A stretch of DNA of 64,000 nt from Segetibacter sp. 3557_3 (GTDB lineage: Bacteria > Bacteroidota > Bacteroidia > Chitinophagales > Chitinophagaceae), in the NCBI RefSeq assembly GCF_004354985.1, contig NZ_SMSK01000012.1, positions 146,306-210,305 on the forward strand. The letters run 5' to 3'. The notes under the pieces were generated by a model that made no database searches, was not told where the DNA came from, and was given only the letters and a program-made list of their open reading frames with translations. Below are positions 1 to 10,326 of this stretch, in pieces (position 1 is the stretch's first letter; every line of letters starts with the position of its first letter). Made by a program: the position numbers and the translations under genes.

Positions 1-1596
1 GACTATGCCACAGACGATGCTGTTACAAATCAAAGAACAAATGCCTATTTACAAATGGCTACAGGATCATGGACCGCTGCAAACAATCCTGTTTCAGTCT
101 GGAACGGTTCATATGGCGCCCTGCAGTATGTAAACCTTTTTCTCAGCAATTCAGACAAAGTGAAATGGGCCGCCGACCCGGATGCAAATAAGCTTTTTAA
201 TATGCGGATGAAGGGTGAAGCATACGGCTTACGTGCGCTTCATATGTTCTTTCTGCTACGTGCACATGGGGGATTTACCGACGATGGCCAGTTGATGGGG
301 GTACCAATTATAACTGATCTGCAAACAATCGAGTCTGAAGTCAACATGCCACGCGCCAGTTTTGACGCCTGCGTAAAGCAAATTTATAAAGACCTGGATA
401 GTGCAGAGGCGAATTTGCCCCTTGAATATAATGACATTACTACAGCCGCCCAGATCCCTGACCGGTTTAAGGTTGCAACCCAAAAACCCGAAATTTATAA
501 CCGGGTCATGGGGCAATATTCACGGCAGTTATTTAACGGAATTATCGCGCGATCTTTTAGGGCCAGGACCGCTTTGCTGGCTGCCAGTCCTGCGTTTCAA
601 CATCCGTCTAATACAAGTACCTGGGCTAATGCTGCTGAGTATGCTGGTGCAGTCATTGATTATAAAGGAGGAGTTAACCAATTGCCTGCGACCGGTTTAA
701 CCTATTACACCAACAAGGCCGAGATTGATGCGCTAAGCGGAGGAAGTAATCCTCCCGAAATGATTTGGAGAGAAAATGTGCTTACCAATGAAAGTAGCCA
801 GGAAGCGGCTAATTTTCCCCCATCCTTTTTTGGTAACGGCAATATGAACCCGACGCAAAACCTGGTTGATGCGTTTCCGATGGCAAATGGATACCCTATT
901 ACTCACGGCAGTTCCAATTATAATCCTACATCCCCGTATGCAGGAAGAGATCCCCGGCTTAACACCTACATTATATTCAACGGCGGTACCGTTGGGGAAG
1001 GTGCAGCGGCTAGGGCAATCTTCACCGGTTCAAAGTCGGGTACAGACGACGCAATTAACAGGAGGGAAACATCTACGCGTACCGGATATTATATGAGAAA
1101 ACGCCTTCGCATGGATGTTAACCGCAATCCTGCATCGATAACCAATAAAAACCATATCATACCACGTATTCGTTATACCGAAATGTACCTTGCTTATGCG
1201 GAAGCAGCCAATGAGGCCTGGGGACCAACAGGTGTTGGAACCCGGTCATATTCAGCATATGATGTGATAAAAAAGATCCGGAACAGGGCAGGGGTTGGAA
1301 CAACCAACAATGATGCATGGTTAGAGGAATGTAAGGGAGATAAAGAAAAAATGCGTGAACTCATCCGCAATGAGCGCAGGCTGGAGCTTTGTTTTGAAAG
1401 CTTCCGTTTCTGGGATTTGCGTAGGTGGAAAGAAAATTTGAACATGACTGCCCGCGGCCTGGATGTTAATGGAACGGTGTTCACTCCGTTTGATGTTGAA
1501 AGCCGTTCTTATGCGGATTATATGTATTACGGACCAGTGCCCTTCTCCGAAACCCTTAAGTTCAGCAATTTATCTCAAAACAAAGGTTGGAGGTAA
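1..1596 (+). CDS. RagB/SusD-family glycan-binding outer-membrane lipoprotein (5' end outside window)
   Basis: The reading frame is open from the first base of the window, so the N-terminus with its lipoprotein signal is missing; 531 residues are visible. SusD proteins sit on the cell surface as the lid of a SusC TonB-dependent porin and bind the oligosaccharide to be imported. The visible protein has the usual SusD helical pattern near its start (KGEAYGLRALHMFFLLRAHGG, tetratricopeptide-like) and the family C-terminal signature in which a run of charged residues (MRELIRNERRLELCFESFRFWDLRRW) precedes the end. It ends ten bases past the start of an overlapping frame, and the lipoprotein gene at 1626 follows closely, so they are probably co-transcribed. 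The partner SusC is expected just upstream, outside the window. Family assignment is firm; the ligand cannot be read from the sequence. Confidence 0.93.
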   Translation, partial: DYATDDAVTNQRTNAYLQMATGSWTAANNPVSVWNGSYGALQYVNLFLSNSDKVKWAADPDANKLFNMRMKGEAYGLRALHMFFLLRAHGGFTDDGQLMGVPIITDLQTIESEVNMPRASFDACVKQIYKDLDSAEANLPLEYNDITTAAQIPDRFKVATQKPEIYNRVMGQYSRQLFNGIIARSFRARTALLAASPAFQHPSNTSTWANAAEYAGAVIDYKGGVNQLPATGLTYYTNKAEIDALSGGSNPPEMIWRENVLTNESSQEAANFPPSFFGNGNMNPTQNLVDAFPMANGYPITHGSSNYNPTSPYAGRDPRLNTYIIFNGGTVGEGAAARAIFTGSKSGTDDAINRRETSTRTGYYMRKRLRMDVNRNPASITNKNHIIPRIRYTEMYLAYAEAANEAWGPTGVGTRSYSAYDVIKKIRNRAGVGTTNNDAWLEECKGDKEKMRELIRNERRLELCFESFRFWDLRRWKENLNMTARGLDVNGTVFTPFDVESRSYADYMYYGPVPFSETLKFSNLSQNKGWR

Positions 1597-1625
1597 ATCC
1601 ACTTGAACAGTTAAAAGATCACAAA

Positions 1626-2666
1626 ATGAAAAATAACAGAATATCTATAGGTCTTGTAGTAGTGCTTATTTCGATGCTGAGTGCATGTATGAAGAACGAT
1701 GAAATCATTCACCCTGATTTTGACTTTCAAACCATCTATTTTGGTACTCAATTTCCCATCAGAACAGTTGAGCTTGGTGAAGATTTATTTATCGACAATA
1801 CTTTAGATAATCAACGCAAGGTTCTGGTAAATGTGACCACCGGCGGCGTTCGGGAAAACAAGAAAGACATCGTTACTAGTTTTGTTGTAGACACTTCGCT
1901 ATGCAGTCGGTTATTTTTTCCTGCTGACAAAGGTGGCAATAAGATTCTTCCTTTGCCCGCAAACTATTACCAACTTGCATCGAATCAGATCACCATTCCT
2001 AAAGGAAGCTTTTTAGGTGGAGTAGAAGTGCAACTGACAGATGCGTTTTTTGAAGACCCGTTGACCATTGGTAATAACTATGCACTTCCTTTGGTGTTGA
2101 GCGATGTAAAAGGTGCTGACTCTGTACTTCGCGGAATTCCTTCCGTGGCGACTCCAAATCGTAGCATTGATGCGAATTGGACGATCAAGCCCCGTGACTT
2201 CGTGCTCTATAGTCTTAAGTATGTAAACGTGTGGCATGGCAATTACCTTCGTCGGGGAACTGATGTCATCACCGGTAGCGTAAATCAAACACTGGTAAGA
2301 CGCAAACAGTTTGTTGAAAATGATGAGGTCAACAAGTTGTCGACGGTTTCTTTAAGCAAGTTGAACTTCCCTGTCGTATTCAAAAATGCAAGCGGCAACA
2401 ATGTTGGTTGTACGTTGCAATTGACCTTTGACGCATCTAATAATTGCACCATTACATCAATTACTAACGGGGTAACAGCTTCTGGTACGGGAAAGTTCGT
2501 TAAGAAGGGCGAAGTAAACAGCTGGGGAAGTAAGGACCGGGATGCACTGTATTTAGACTACCTGATAAACCTGACGGCCCAGAATATGCGTGTTGCGAGT
2601 AAGGATACATTGGTGGTGCGTGATCGGGCATTATCGATAGAAACCTTTGTGCCGGTTTACAAATAA
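1626..2666 (+). CDS. PUL-associated surface lipoprotein, DUF1735/BT_3987-like
   Basis: A 346-residue protein. I chose the ATG at 1626 over one at 1587 because it places a normal lipoprotein signal at the N-terminus (hydrophobic VVVLISMLSA followed by Cys21). The N-terminal half after the signal (IYFGTQFPIRTVELGEDLFIDN... leading into a beta-sandwich) resembles the DUF1735 N-terminal domain found in lipoproteins encoded next to SusD in Bacteroidota PULs; the second half resembles the DUF4361-type partner domain, which is less certain. It lies 29 bases after the SusD-like gene and on the same strand, so it is probably part of the same operon and works at the cell surface, perhaps in glycan binding. 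Its exact role is unknown. Confidence 0.85.
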   Translation: MKNNRISIGLVVVLISMLSACMKNDEIIHPDFDFQTIYFGTQFPIRTVELGEDLFIDNTLDNQRKVLVNVTTGGVRENKKDIVTSFVVDTSLCSRLFFPADKGGNKILPLPANYYQLASNQITIPKGSFLGGVEVQLTDAFFEDPLTIGNNYALPLVLSDVKGADSVLRGIPSVATPNRSIDANWTIKPRDFVLYSLKYVNVWHGNYLRRGTDVITGSVNQTLVRRKQFVENDEVNKLSTVSLSKLNFPVVFKNASGNNVGCTLQLTFDASNNCTITSITNGVTASGTGKFVKKGEVNSWGSKDRDALYLDYLINLTAQNMRVASKDTLVVRDRALSIETFVPVYK

Positions 2667-2731
2667 TCGCCGATTGAAAAAACCAGGACTACCGGGTTCC
2701 ATTTTGGTGCGTTAAATGCATTTTGGGTACG

Positions 2732-2770
2732 AGGTGAGGTTTAAGTCGGATCGCCTTAAACCTTCTACCT
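2732..2770 (+). terminator. Hairpin downstream of the SusD/lipoprotein operon, possible terminator
   Basis: An 8-bp perfect stem, GGTTTAAG at 2738-2745 with CTTAAACC at 2755-2762, lies about 70 bases after the lipoprotein stop; AGGT and ACCT extend it at the outside across an internal loop. It lacks the T-run of a classical intrinsic terminator, so termination is only likely. Confidence 0.35.
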
Positions 2771-3249
2771 AATGTAAGAAGGATCTACGTTGCCCGTTTA
2801 CCGCTAATTGTACATTGCCCGTCCGTACCTGCGATAATGCCACGTGTTTATCGTAGCACAATTCACCCGGCGCTGCACCTTTGGATACCCGCGCCTGCAT
2901 GCTCAAAACACACCTCAGAATATCTCTCCTGAGGTGAATGCTCGCGGCAAGGATTAGAACGCATTTAGCCCAAGTGGTACTAGGCCGTGTTGCTTACTAC
3001 CATAGGCTGGATAATAGGATCCGGATCATTTGGGGGTTGCGGCTCCTCCGAAAGCACTTCCTTATTAAATTGTAAAGCAGGTTACTGTTCTTCGTTTTGG
3101 ATGTAAGCACCCCCCGGGAAATACATCCTGTTGTACCGAAATAATTTCATGTGTAAGCCTTTTCACCTCGGATGATCTGGATACGGGAGGTGAAAACTTG
3201 CTTCGACGGAAGAGAGAACTGGCATTCCTTCCTTAACTAACCATCCTGG
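2771..3249. other. Intergenic stretch with two further inverted repeats, no gene seen
   Basis: I see no coding region here. Two perfect inverted repeats are present: CACCTCAG (2911-2918) with CTGAGGTG (2929-2936), and TTTTCACCTC (3160-3169) with GAGGTGAAAA (3187-3196). The second lies 54 bases past the end of the reverse-strand regulator gene and could act as its 3' hairpin. Both, like the hairpin at 2732-2770, contain AGGTGA or its complement. Confidence 0.5.
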
Positions 3250-6200
3250 TCAGGTCTCTTCATTTTTCCCAGACTTGCTACGTTTTTCGGTGACGTATTC
3301 CGAGGGCAGCATATTGTACTTCGACTTAAACGACTTGGCGAAATAATTCGGGCTTGAAAAGCCTACCGAATACGCAATCTGTGCAATGTTCATATCACTT
3401 CTTTCCAACAACACTGCTGCCTTTTCAAGTTTTAACGAGCGAATATATTCCACGGGTGTTTGACCGGTGAGTTGTAATAGTTTGTTGTAAAGCGAGCTAC
3501 GGCTCATGCCCACATGTCTGCTTAAATCTTCAACAGACAACTGTGGATTAGTAAGGTTCTCCTCGAGGTAAGTAACGATACTCTTCATCAGTTTCTCATC
3601 ACTGGAAACAATTTCAATTTCCGGCACGCTTGTTTTAATTTGTTTTGTGTAGGTCTTTTTTAAAGACTCATTCAACACCAGCAGGTTTTTGATTCTTGTG
3701 CTGAGTAGCTCGAAATTAAAAGGTTTGGTGATGTAGTCATTTGCGCCTGTTCTTAAGCCTTGCAGCTGATCCTCTTCCGCAGTAAGTGCTGTCAGCAATA
3801 TAACCGGGATATGGCTCGTGCGTTTATCGGACTTAATCTTTTTGCAGAGTTCGATACCATTCATTTCAGGCATGCTGATATCGCTTACGATAAGCTGTGG
3901 ATGCTGGGATAGTGCTTTCTGCCACCCTTCCTTGCCATTGCCAGCCTCGATAACCCTGTACTCTAAACGAAGATTGTCCTTGAGGTAAAAACGAAAATCA
4001 TCATCGTCTTCTACCAGTAGTACGGTTACATGATTAAGAGCTGCGGCCGCAGAAACATCCGTAATAGACTGTTCTGTCAACACCTCTTCCTCATCCTCAA
4101 CAACGGGGGTATCGGGTACCTCCTGGAGCACGGCAGGCGTTTCAGTTGTACGCACAAAAGGTAGCTCAACAGAAAAGGTACTGCCGATATTCGGTTGACT
4201 TTCCACGTCAATCCTTCCTCCCTGCATCTTGACAAACTCTTTGGTAATAGACAAGCCTATACCTGTTCCCTGGTTGAGTATTGAAGCAGCTGTGGGATTT
4301 TGGAAGAACACATCAAAGATCTTGTTTTTTGTCTCCTCGGGAATACCGATCCCCGTGTCATTCACCTTGATACAAACCCAAACGGTGTTTGGATCAGCAT
4401 GTTTGCGCAGCTCTTCGACTTTCAAACGTATTGTACCTTCCTTAAGGGTAAACTTAAAGGCGTTCGATAACAGGTTAAAAAGGATACGTTCAATTTTATC
4501 ATGATCAAAAAGTGTTTGGAGTTCTGTCAGCTCGCTTTCAAATACAAAATGGATGTTTTTTCTTTCCGCGAGGTCTCTGAAAGACTCGCATATGTCCTTT
4601 ATAAATGAAATCAAATCTCCTGCCGACGGGTGCAGCTGCAGTTCATGTTCTTCCATTTTACGGAAATCCAGCAACTGGTTGACAAGATTTAGAAGTCGTC
4701 TCCCGTTTCTTCGAATCAATTGCAGATCACCTGATGCATGCTTGTTTTCAGGACGCGAAAGCATCGTTTCCACGGGGCCGAGAATCAGTGAAATCGGGGT
4801 TCGAAACTCGTGGCTGAGGTTTGTCAAAAATTTTATCTTGAGGAGATCAAGTTCATGCGTGCGCAGGGCCTCTTTACGCTCCTGCTCCACCTTAAGACCT
4901 TCCTGTTCTAACCTAAATCGTCGTTTAATCTTTTGAATCCCTTTGTACCTCGAAAAGAACAGTAACCCGAGTATGACCAGTGCGTAGAAGATATAGGCGT
5001 AGATTGTCCGCCAAAAGGGTGGATGCACCCTTATCCTGATAGACGTACCTACGTCGTTCCATACGCCATCATTATTGCTGGCCCTTACGTGAAAAGTATA
5101 TGTGCCGGGATCTATGTTGGTGTAGGTTGCGGTGGTTGCCGTTCCTACATAATTCCACTCCTTATCAAATCCTTCCAGTTTATACGCGTATTGGTTTTGC
5201 TCCGGAGCCGAGTAGTCGAGTCCAACAAACTCGAGCGTAAAGTTTTGTTTGAAGTCAAGGTTGATTTCTTTGGCAACCGAAATATGCTCTGTTAGCGGCC
5301 CATCAGGCGAAGGAACAACTGACTGGTTACCCACTTTCAGGTCTCTTATCAAAACTACCGGAACATGATGGTCCTTTTTCAGGTATTCAGGATGGAAATA
5401 GTTCATTCCTTCCTGTCCACCAAAGAAAATTGTTCCATCTTTTAGCTTTGCTCCTGCAGCATGAAAAAAGCTGTTGTTCTGAACCCCGTTATGTTCGTTG
5501 TAGTTAACGATCTTTTTAGTACCAGGGTCAATACTGCTGATCCCTTTATTTGTGCTAACCCAGATTAACCCCTTATTGTCCTCAACAATCGAATACACGG
5601 TACTATTTTGCAATCCGTCCTTTTCAGATAGAACGTTGAACCGGCCGGTATTCTTATCATACAAGCCTATGCCTTCGCCAAAGGTACCTGCCCAGATATA
5701 CCCTTTGCTATCCACCAACAGACACTGAACTTTATCATTAGGTAGCTGGCTGTTTGTCGTACTATAGATAATAAACTTTTTGGTCGCAGGGTTAAATACA
5801 GCAATGCCACCACCGTGAGTGGCTATCCATATGTTCCGGTAGCTGTCTTCAGCGATATCCCTGATGTACCCGTTGATGGGTAACCTGATGTCGTTTTCAT
5901 GTTGTGGATTTGGGGTAAGCCTGCGGATAACCTTGTTGTCCTTATTAATTACATTTATCCCATTCCCGTTTGTTCCTGCCCAGAGGTTACCGTCAGATAG
6001 TTCTTTTAAGCAAAATATGCTGTTTGAGTTTACATCGTTTACGGCTGTGCCCTGCAGCAATTGTTGATAGTTGCCGGAAACAGGATCAACAATGAACAGC
6101 CCATCCTGGTAAGTGCCGACAGCAAGCATGCGGTTGTTCGTGATGGCTAATGCAAGAACAGAGAATTGTTTGGTGGTTGAGTTTCGCCTCGATTGCAGGT

Positions 6201-7413
6201 CGACGTGCTGAAAGCTCCTGGTTTTTGGATTAAAAACCTGTAAGCCCCTGTCCTCCATTCCAACATATATCCTGTCTGCAGCATACTCGGCAAAGGAGCT
6301 GACGGGCGATGGCCCGAGATTACTTTTGGCAAAGGCTCTGTTTGGAATAAAGTTAAACAGGTTAAGGTTTTGGTCATACTTACTCACCCCGCCGGCGATT
6401 GTACCAAACCAGAAAATTCCCAAATTGTCGCGGTAAACTACCCGGATCAACTTAGAAGAAACGCTGTAAATATTGTTTGGGTCTTGTGTATACGAAGCAA
6501 CGGTCCTGGTAGCGGTATTGAGTACCTTAACACCGCCTGCAGTGCCCAACCATAAGTTGCTGCCATCTGCAACAATCGAGTTTACAACGTGGTTTTTTTC
6601 CTGTGGAAAGTTGATTTCGCTAAAGTTTCTAAAGGTTTGCGTCTCTGGCCTAAACATGCTTAAGCCTTCGTTTGTGCCAATCCAAAGGTTGCCGGTACTG
6701 TCGTTTGTAATCGAATGCACGAAATTGTCGCTTAGGCTAGACGTGTCTCCTGGAGCATGCCGGTATTGAGTGAGGGTTTGACTTTGATTGTTATAACAAA
6801 ATACGCCATTATCAGTGCCTATCCACATCTGTTTGCGGAAGTCCTCACACAGGGCAGAAGTCGTTCCGATTACTGTTGAGGGTAAGCTTCCCGCACGCAC
6901 GGGAACTTCGGTTACCTTTCCCGTACGTGGGTCCATAATATTAACACCCGCGTAATGGCCGATCCAAAGTCTTCCTGAATGATCGCTCCTTAAGCTCAAA
7001 ATCACATTATTTCCTAAAGTGCCCTCAGTTCCATTAGAAGGATAGTTAATAAATGCATCTTTAGTCCGGTTGTAACGACTAAGGGATCCGCCGCTCGTTC
7101 CTATCCACAGGTTGCCTTTCTGGTCTTCGTGAAGCGCAATAATTTCATTTGATTGCAGACTTGCGGTGTCGCCGGCTTTGTGCCGGTAGATGGTGAAGTG
7201 CGTGCCATCAAACTTATTAAGGCCATCCTCTGTGCCAAACCAGATAAGGCCGTATCGATCTTTTAAAATGGTATTGACATTGTTGCTCGATAGCCCATTC
7301 CGGGTCGTTAGTGTCGTGAACTTTATGTCAGCAGATTGAGCCACGGCGACACAAATCCACCCAAATAGGCATAAAATGGCAAGTGTAAGTTTCCTTAAAA
7401 ACATTATCAGCAA
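3250..7413 (-). CDS. Hybrid two-component system sensor/regulator of a PUL
   Basis: A 1387-residue single-chain sensor, kinase and transcription factor of the HTCS type that controls PULs. In order: signal peptide or N-terminal anchor (about 1-26); a periplasmic double beta-propeller built of Reg_prop repeats (many copies of the pattern W-x-G-T-x-G, about 30-700); a Y_Y_Y domain (about 715-790); one transmembrane helix (about 798-818); a HisKA domain with the phospho-accepting His868 in LSHEFRTP; a HATPase domain with NDTGIGIP and GTGIGLSI; a receiver domain with Asp1178 in VSDISMPEMNG; and a C-terminal AraC-type helix-turn-helix (about 1285-1380). The length is typical. It is transcribed away from the GH43 gene and towards the SusD operon, and probably binds the promoter region of one of them on sensing a released oligosaccharide. 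An alternative start lies three codons in. Confidence 0.97.
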   Translation of the reverse strand: MLIMFLRKLTLAILCLFGWICVAVAQSADIKFTTLTTRNGLSSNNVNTILKDRYGLIWFGTEDGLNKFDGTHFTIYRHKAGDTASLQSNEIIALHEDQKGNLWIGTSGGSLSRYNRTKDAFINYPSNGTEGTLGNNVILSLRSDHSGRLWIGHYAGVNIMDPRTGKVTEVPVRAGSLPSTVIGTTSALCEDFRKQMWIGTDNGVFCYNNQSQTLTQYRHAPGDTSSLSDNFVHSITNDSTGNLWIGTNEGLSMFRPETQTFRNFSEINFPQEKNHVVNSIVADGSNLWLGTAGGVKVLNTATRTVASYTQDPNNIYSVSSKLIRVVYRDNLGIFWFGTIAGGVSKYDQNLNLFNFIPNRAFAKSNLGPSPVSSFAEYAADRIYVGMEDRGLQVFNPKTRSFQHVDLQSRRNSTTKQFSVLALAITNNRMLAVGTYQDGLFIVDPVSGNYQQLLQGTAVNDVNSNSIFCLKELSDGNLWAGTNGNGINVINKDNKVIRRLTPNPQHENDIRLPINGYIRDIAEDSYRNIWIATHGGGIAVFNPATKKFIIYSTTNSQLPNDKVQCLLVDSKGYIWAGTFGEGIGLYDKNTGRFNVLSEKDGLQNSTVYSIVEDNKGLIWVSTNKGISSIDPGTKKIVNYNEHNGVQNNSFFHAAGAKLKDGTIFFGGQEGMNYFHPEYLKKDHHVPVVLIRDLKVGNQSVVPSPDGPLTEHISVAKEINLDFKQNFTLEFVGLDYSAPEQNQYAYKLEGFDKEWNYVGTATTATYTNIDPGTYTFHVRASNNDGVWNDVGTSIRIRVHPPFWRTIYAYIFYALVILGLLFFSRYKGIQKIKRRFRLEQEGLKVEQERKEALRTHELDLLKIKFLTNLSHEFRTPISLILGPVETMLSRPENKHASGDLQLIRRNGRRLLNLVNQLLDFRKMEEHELQLHPSAGDLISFIKDICESFRDLAERKNIHFVFESELTELQTLFDHDKIERILFNLLSNAFKFTLKEGTIRLKVEELRKHADPNTVWVCIKVNDTGIGIPEETKNKIFDVFFQNPTAASILNQGTGIGLSITKEFVKMQGGRIDVESQPNIGSTFSVELPFVRTTETPAVLQEVPDTPVVEDEEEVLTEQSITDVSAAAALNHVTVLLVEDDDDFRFYLKDNLRLEYRVIEAGNGKEGWQKALSQHPQLIVSDISMPEMNGIELCKKIKSDKRTSHIPVILLTALTAEEDQLQGLRTGANDYITKPFNFELLSTRIKNLLVLNESLKKTYTKQIKTSVPEIEIVSSDEKLMKSIVTYLEENLTNPQLSVEDLSRHVGMSRSSLYNKLLQLTGQTPVEYIRSLKLEKAAVLLERSDMNIAQIAYSVGFSSPNYFAKSFKSKYNMLPSEYVTEKRSKSGKNEET

Positions 7414-8170
7414 AGCAATTTATAATAAGCAAAAATTAAAAGTTACGCATTTGCGTCATCTATGAATCCGCAGTATCAGTCGCACCAATGGTGCTGCGCC
7501 GGCAGCAAACCAACACCTTAGCAAAGGGACCGTAGGTTTTGAGAGTGTGCGCTGCTAAGGTAGCAGACCAGGTGTCGGTCTGTTCTCGAAAGATAAGCGC
7601 TTCTGCTTGACTGCGAACAACCAATTGCATCTTCTGGCTCCTCAACAGGTAACGATTCATAATTGAACAACATTTGTCGTATGTATTTAAACAAATTTAC
7701 TCCACACTTTTCGTGTTATCGGAAGGTATTTTAGCGCTTTATACATCGATTGCCTCCAATTCTCAATAATCTCCTTTCCTGCTTTCGTTAGCACAATCAC
7801 GTTGGCTTCTGCCGCATGGTGAATCTGGCAGGCAGTTGTGAAAACGCACTTGCAGGTGTCCCCCTGGTAAAACATTGTGGAAGAAACAATTGTATCCAAG
7901 GAAGATTGCATTGCTGGCACTGGTTAAACATTACTAGCTAATAATTATAGAATTTTGCCACCGGCTTTGTATGGGCGGGGTTAGTTTCGGCACCCTTAGT
8001 TCTAATGGTTTGCACAAGGTAGCAAAACGGTATTAAGCACTTGTTTCTTGCTTGCCTTTCCAATCGGAAGTATCATAGTCAGGTTATTGATTGCCTGTAC
8101 CTGCGGGTTTGATACCTGAACTATCTAAATAGTACCTACATTACATTGTTGTTAAATAGTAAGGAAACAA
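7414..8170. other. Divergent intergenic region between the regulator and the GH43 gene
   Basis: This 757-base region separates two divergently transcribed PUL genes and must contain both promoters. Open frames of 66 and 77 codons on the reverse strand (7460-7660 and 7687-7920) show no recognisable motif, signal peptide or family resemblance, and I do not call them genes. No clear operator could be singled out by eye. Confidence 0.5.
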
Positions 8171-9961
8171 ATGACGTTCAAAAGAGAGAAGCTCCTGTTG
8201 CAAGTGCTGGTATGGTTGGCTGTTTGCCCGGTTATGTTTAATGTTGCTTATGCACAGAAAAAGAGTAAAAGCATTACTAAAGGTGATCCTAACGTACCCG
8301 TGTTCTCAAATTTTAGCTACAAGGGCAACGACAAGGTTTACAACGAAAATCCGCTAAAAGCCGGTGATTTTTACAACCCGATCTTACAAGGTTGTTACCC
8401 TGATCCAAGTATAACACGAAGGGGCGATGATTACTACCTCGTAAATTCCTCGTTTTCGATGTTCCCCGGCGTGCCCATTTTCCACTCAACCGACCTTGTA
8501 AACTGGAAACAAATCGGCCATGTGCTGGATAGGCCTTCACAACTAAAAGTTGAAAAATCAGGTATATCTGCAGGCATCTATGCACCTTGTATCAAGTACA
8601 ACAAGGCTAACGAAACTTTTTATATGATCACCACCCAGATTGCTGGCGGTATCGGCAATATGGTGGTAAAAACAAAAGACCCGCATAAAGGCTGGGGCGA
8701 AGTAAATAAACTAAAGTTCGACGGCATAGATCCCTCCATGTTTTTTGACGACGATGGAAAGGCCTACGTTGTGCACAACGATGCGCCCGATAAGGGCAAG
8801 GAGTTGTATAGCGGTCATCGTGTCATCAAAATCTGGGACTATGATTTACAGAACGACCAGGTGATTCCCGGAACCGATAAGATCATTGTGGATGGCGGTG
8901 TAGACATCACGCAAAAACCCATCTGGATCGAGGGGCCGCATATCTACAAAAAAAATGGCAAATATTACCTCATGTGTGCCGAAGGTGGCACCGGTGACTG
9001 GCACAGCGAGGTGGTATTTATGGCAGACAACCCGAGGGGACCGTTTGTACCGGCTCCTAGTAACCCGATCCTTACACAACGACATTTTCCTGCAAACAGG
9101 GCAGGCAAGATCGATTGGACAGGTCATGCCGATCTTGTAGAAGGTAAAGATGGAAAATATTATGGGGTATTTCTTGGCATCCGACCTAACGTAAAAGACC
9201 GTGTAAACGCCGGTCGTGAAACATTTATTTTACCTGTAGACTGGAGCGGAACTTATCCCGTTTTTGAAAACGGCCTTGTGCCGATGAAACCTTATAATAA
9301 GCTACCAAAGGGTACGTCCAACGAAACCGGGCAAAATGGCTTTTTCCCCAACGGTAATTTTACGTTCACCGACAACTTTACTGAAGCTAACCTGGATTAC
9401 CGGTGGATTGCGATGAGGGGTCCACGCGATTCTTTTATCACTAAGCAGTCGGGCGGGGGAGTTAGTATCAAGCCATATAAAACTAACATCAAGGCACTGG
9501 CTCCGATCTCTGCTCTCTTTCACCGGCAACAGCATTCCAGTTTCCAGGCCGAAGTGAGCCTTCAATATGTACCATCATCCGGGCAGGACCTTGCGGGTAT
9601 CACTTGCTACCAGGGTGAGGCGTTTAATTATGTGTTCGGTGTTACAAAAAAAGAAAACGAATATTACCTGGTACTCGCGAAAACGGCCAGGAACAGGTCA
9701 GCCGGAGCTCAGGGCCCGGGGGCACCTGCACAAACTACTATTATTGCCAGCACTAAAGTCGATGCGAAACCCATTAAACTACAAGTGACCGCCTCACAGC
9801 AGGATGAATATCATTTCAATTATTCTACCAACGGCGGGTCTTTTCAAAATCTTGGAGGTGCAGTATCCGGAGACATATTGTCCACCAATGTAGCGGGTGG
9901 TTTTACAGGTACACTCATAGGCTTATATGCAACTTCAGGCAATGATATCCAACCACAATAA
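8171..9961 (+). CDS. Glycoside hydrolase family 43 (beta-xylosidase / alpha-L-arabinofuranosidase type)
   Basis: A 596-residue secreted enzyme. A signal peptide covers about residues 1-29 (VYAQ/K-like cleavage region AYAQKK). The five-bladed GH43 propeller follows: the general base Asp78 in GCYPDPS, the pKa-modulating Asp187 in DGIDPSMFFDDDG and the general acid Glu254 in IWIEGPHIYKKNGKYYL are all present. A beta-sandwich of the GH43 C-terminal (concanavalin-like) type fills about residues 395-596. Enzymes with this architecture release xylose or arabinose from the non-reducing ends of side chains. The protein ends in YATSGNDIQPQ, short of the aromatic final strand (DFDWFEY-like) that family members usually carry, so the last strand may have been lost. 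It stands first in a row with the GH97 gene and diverges from the hybrid regulator. Confidence 0.94.
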   Translation: MTFKREKLLLQVLVWLAVCPVMFNVAYAQKKSKSITKGDPNVPVFSNFSYKGNDKVYNENPLKAGDFYNPILQGCYPDPSITRRGDDYYLVNSSFSMFPGVPIFHSTDLVNWKQIGHVLDRPSQLKVEKSGISAGIYAPCIKYNKANETFYMITTQIAGGIGNMVVKTKDPHKGWGEVNKLKFDGIDPSMFFDDDGKAYVVHNDAPDKGKELYSGHRVIKIWDYDLQNDQVIPGTDKIIVDGGVDITQKPIWIEGPHIYKKNGKYYLMCAEGGTGDWHSEVVFMADNPRGPFVPAPSNPILTQRHFPANRAGKIDWTGHADLVEGKDGKYYGVFLGIRPNVKDRVNAGRETFILPVDWSGTYPVFENGLVPMKPYNKLPKGTSNETGQNGFFPNGNFTFTDNFTEANLDYRWIAMRGPRDSFITKQSGGGVSIKPYKTNIKALAPISALFHRQQHSSFQAEVSLQYVPSSGQDLAGITCYQGEAFNYVFGVTKKENEYYLVLAKTARNRSAGAQGPGAPAQTTIIASTKVDAKPIKLQVTASQQDEYHFNYSTNGGSFQNLGGAVSGDILSTNVAGGFTGTLIGLYATSGNDIQPQ

Positions 9962-10326
9962 TTTACAGGTAATAATTTAAGGATCGAATTCATCGGACAT
10001 GGGTAAGTGAATGCGCTCGAGTAATATTTTTTTGTACCGGGCAGAAGGAATGCTATGGAGCATCGTTGCGTCGCACTCTTGTACCAGAAGTTCACTACTC
10101 AGCCCCTTTTAAAACAGCGTCAACTAACCGACTTCAATAGCATTGTAAGCCGCTTACTTCAACGATTTGGCATAGGTGAAGGACAGCGTTGTAAATAAAT
10201 AATGCCACGGCACTCAAGTAAAAGGGGAACAAACGGGGTCACTGCCTGGGTTTGATAGATGTGTCCATCCCGGTCACCAACGTTTATTTGAGCAAATCGC
10301 GCTAAAACAAACAGAAAAATAGCTTA
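9962..10326. other. Intergenic gap between GH43 and GH97 genes
   Basis: No coding region is seen in these 365 bases. The notable content is a copy of a dispersed sequence at 10060-10084 (see the separate entry). GH97 therefore probably has its own promoter rather than being translated from a tight operon with GH43. Confidence 0.5.
10060..10084 (+). repeat. Dispersed 21-22-bp intergenic repeat, copy 1
   Basis: Contains GCATCGTTGCGTCGCACTC followed by TTGTAC. Positions 10060-10080 are identical to 63878-63898, and positions 10063-10084 are the exact reverse complement of 43167-43188. All three copies are intergenic. Confidence 0.85.

Noticed and set aside
7460..7920. Two short reverse-strand frames upstream of the GH43 gene (66 and 77 codons)
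   Set aside because: No signal peptide, domain or family resemblance; they lie in the divergent promoter region.
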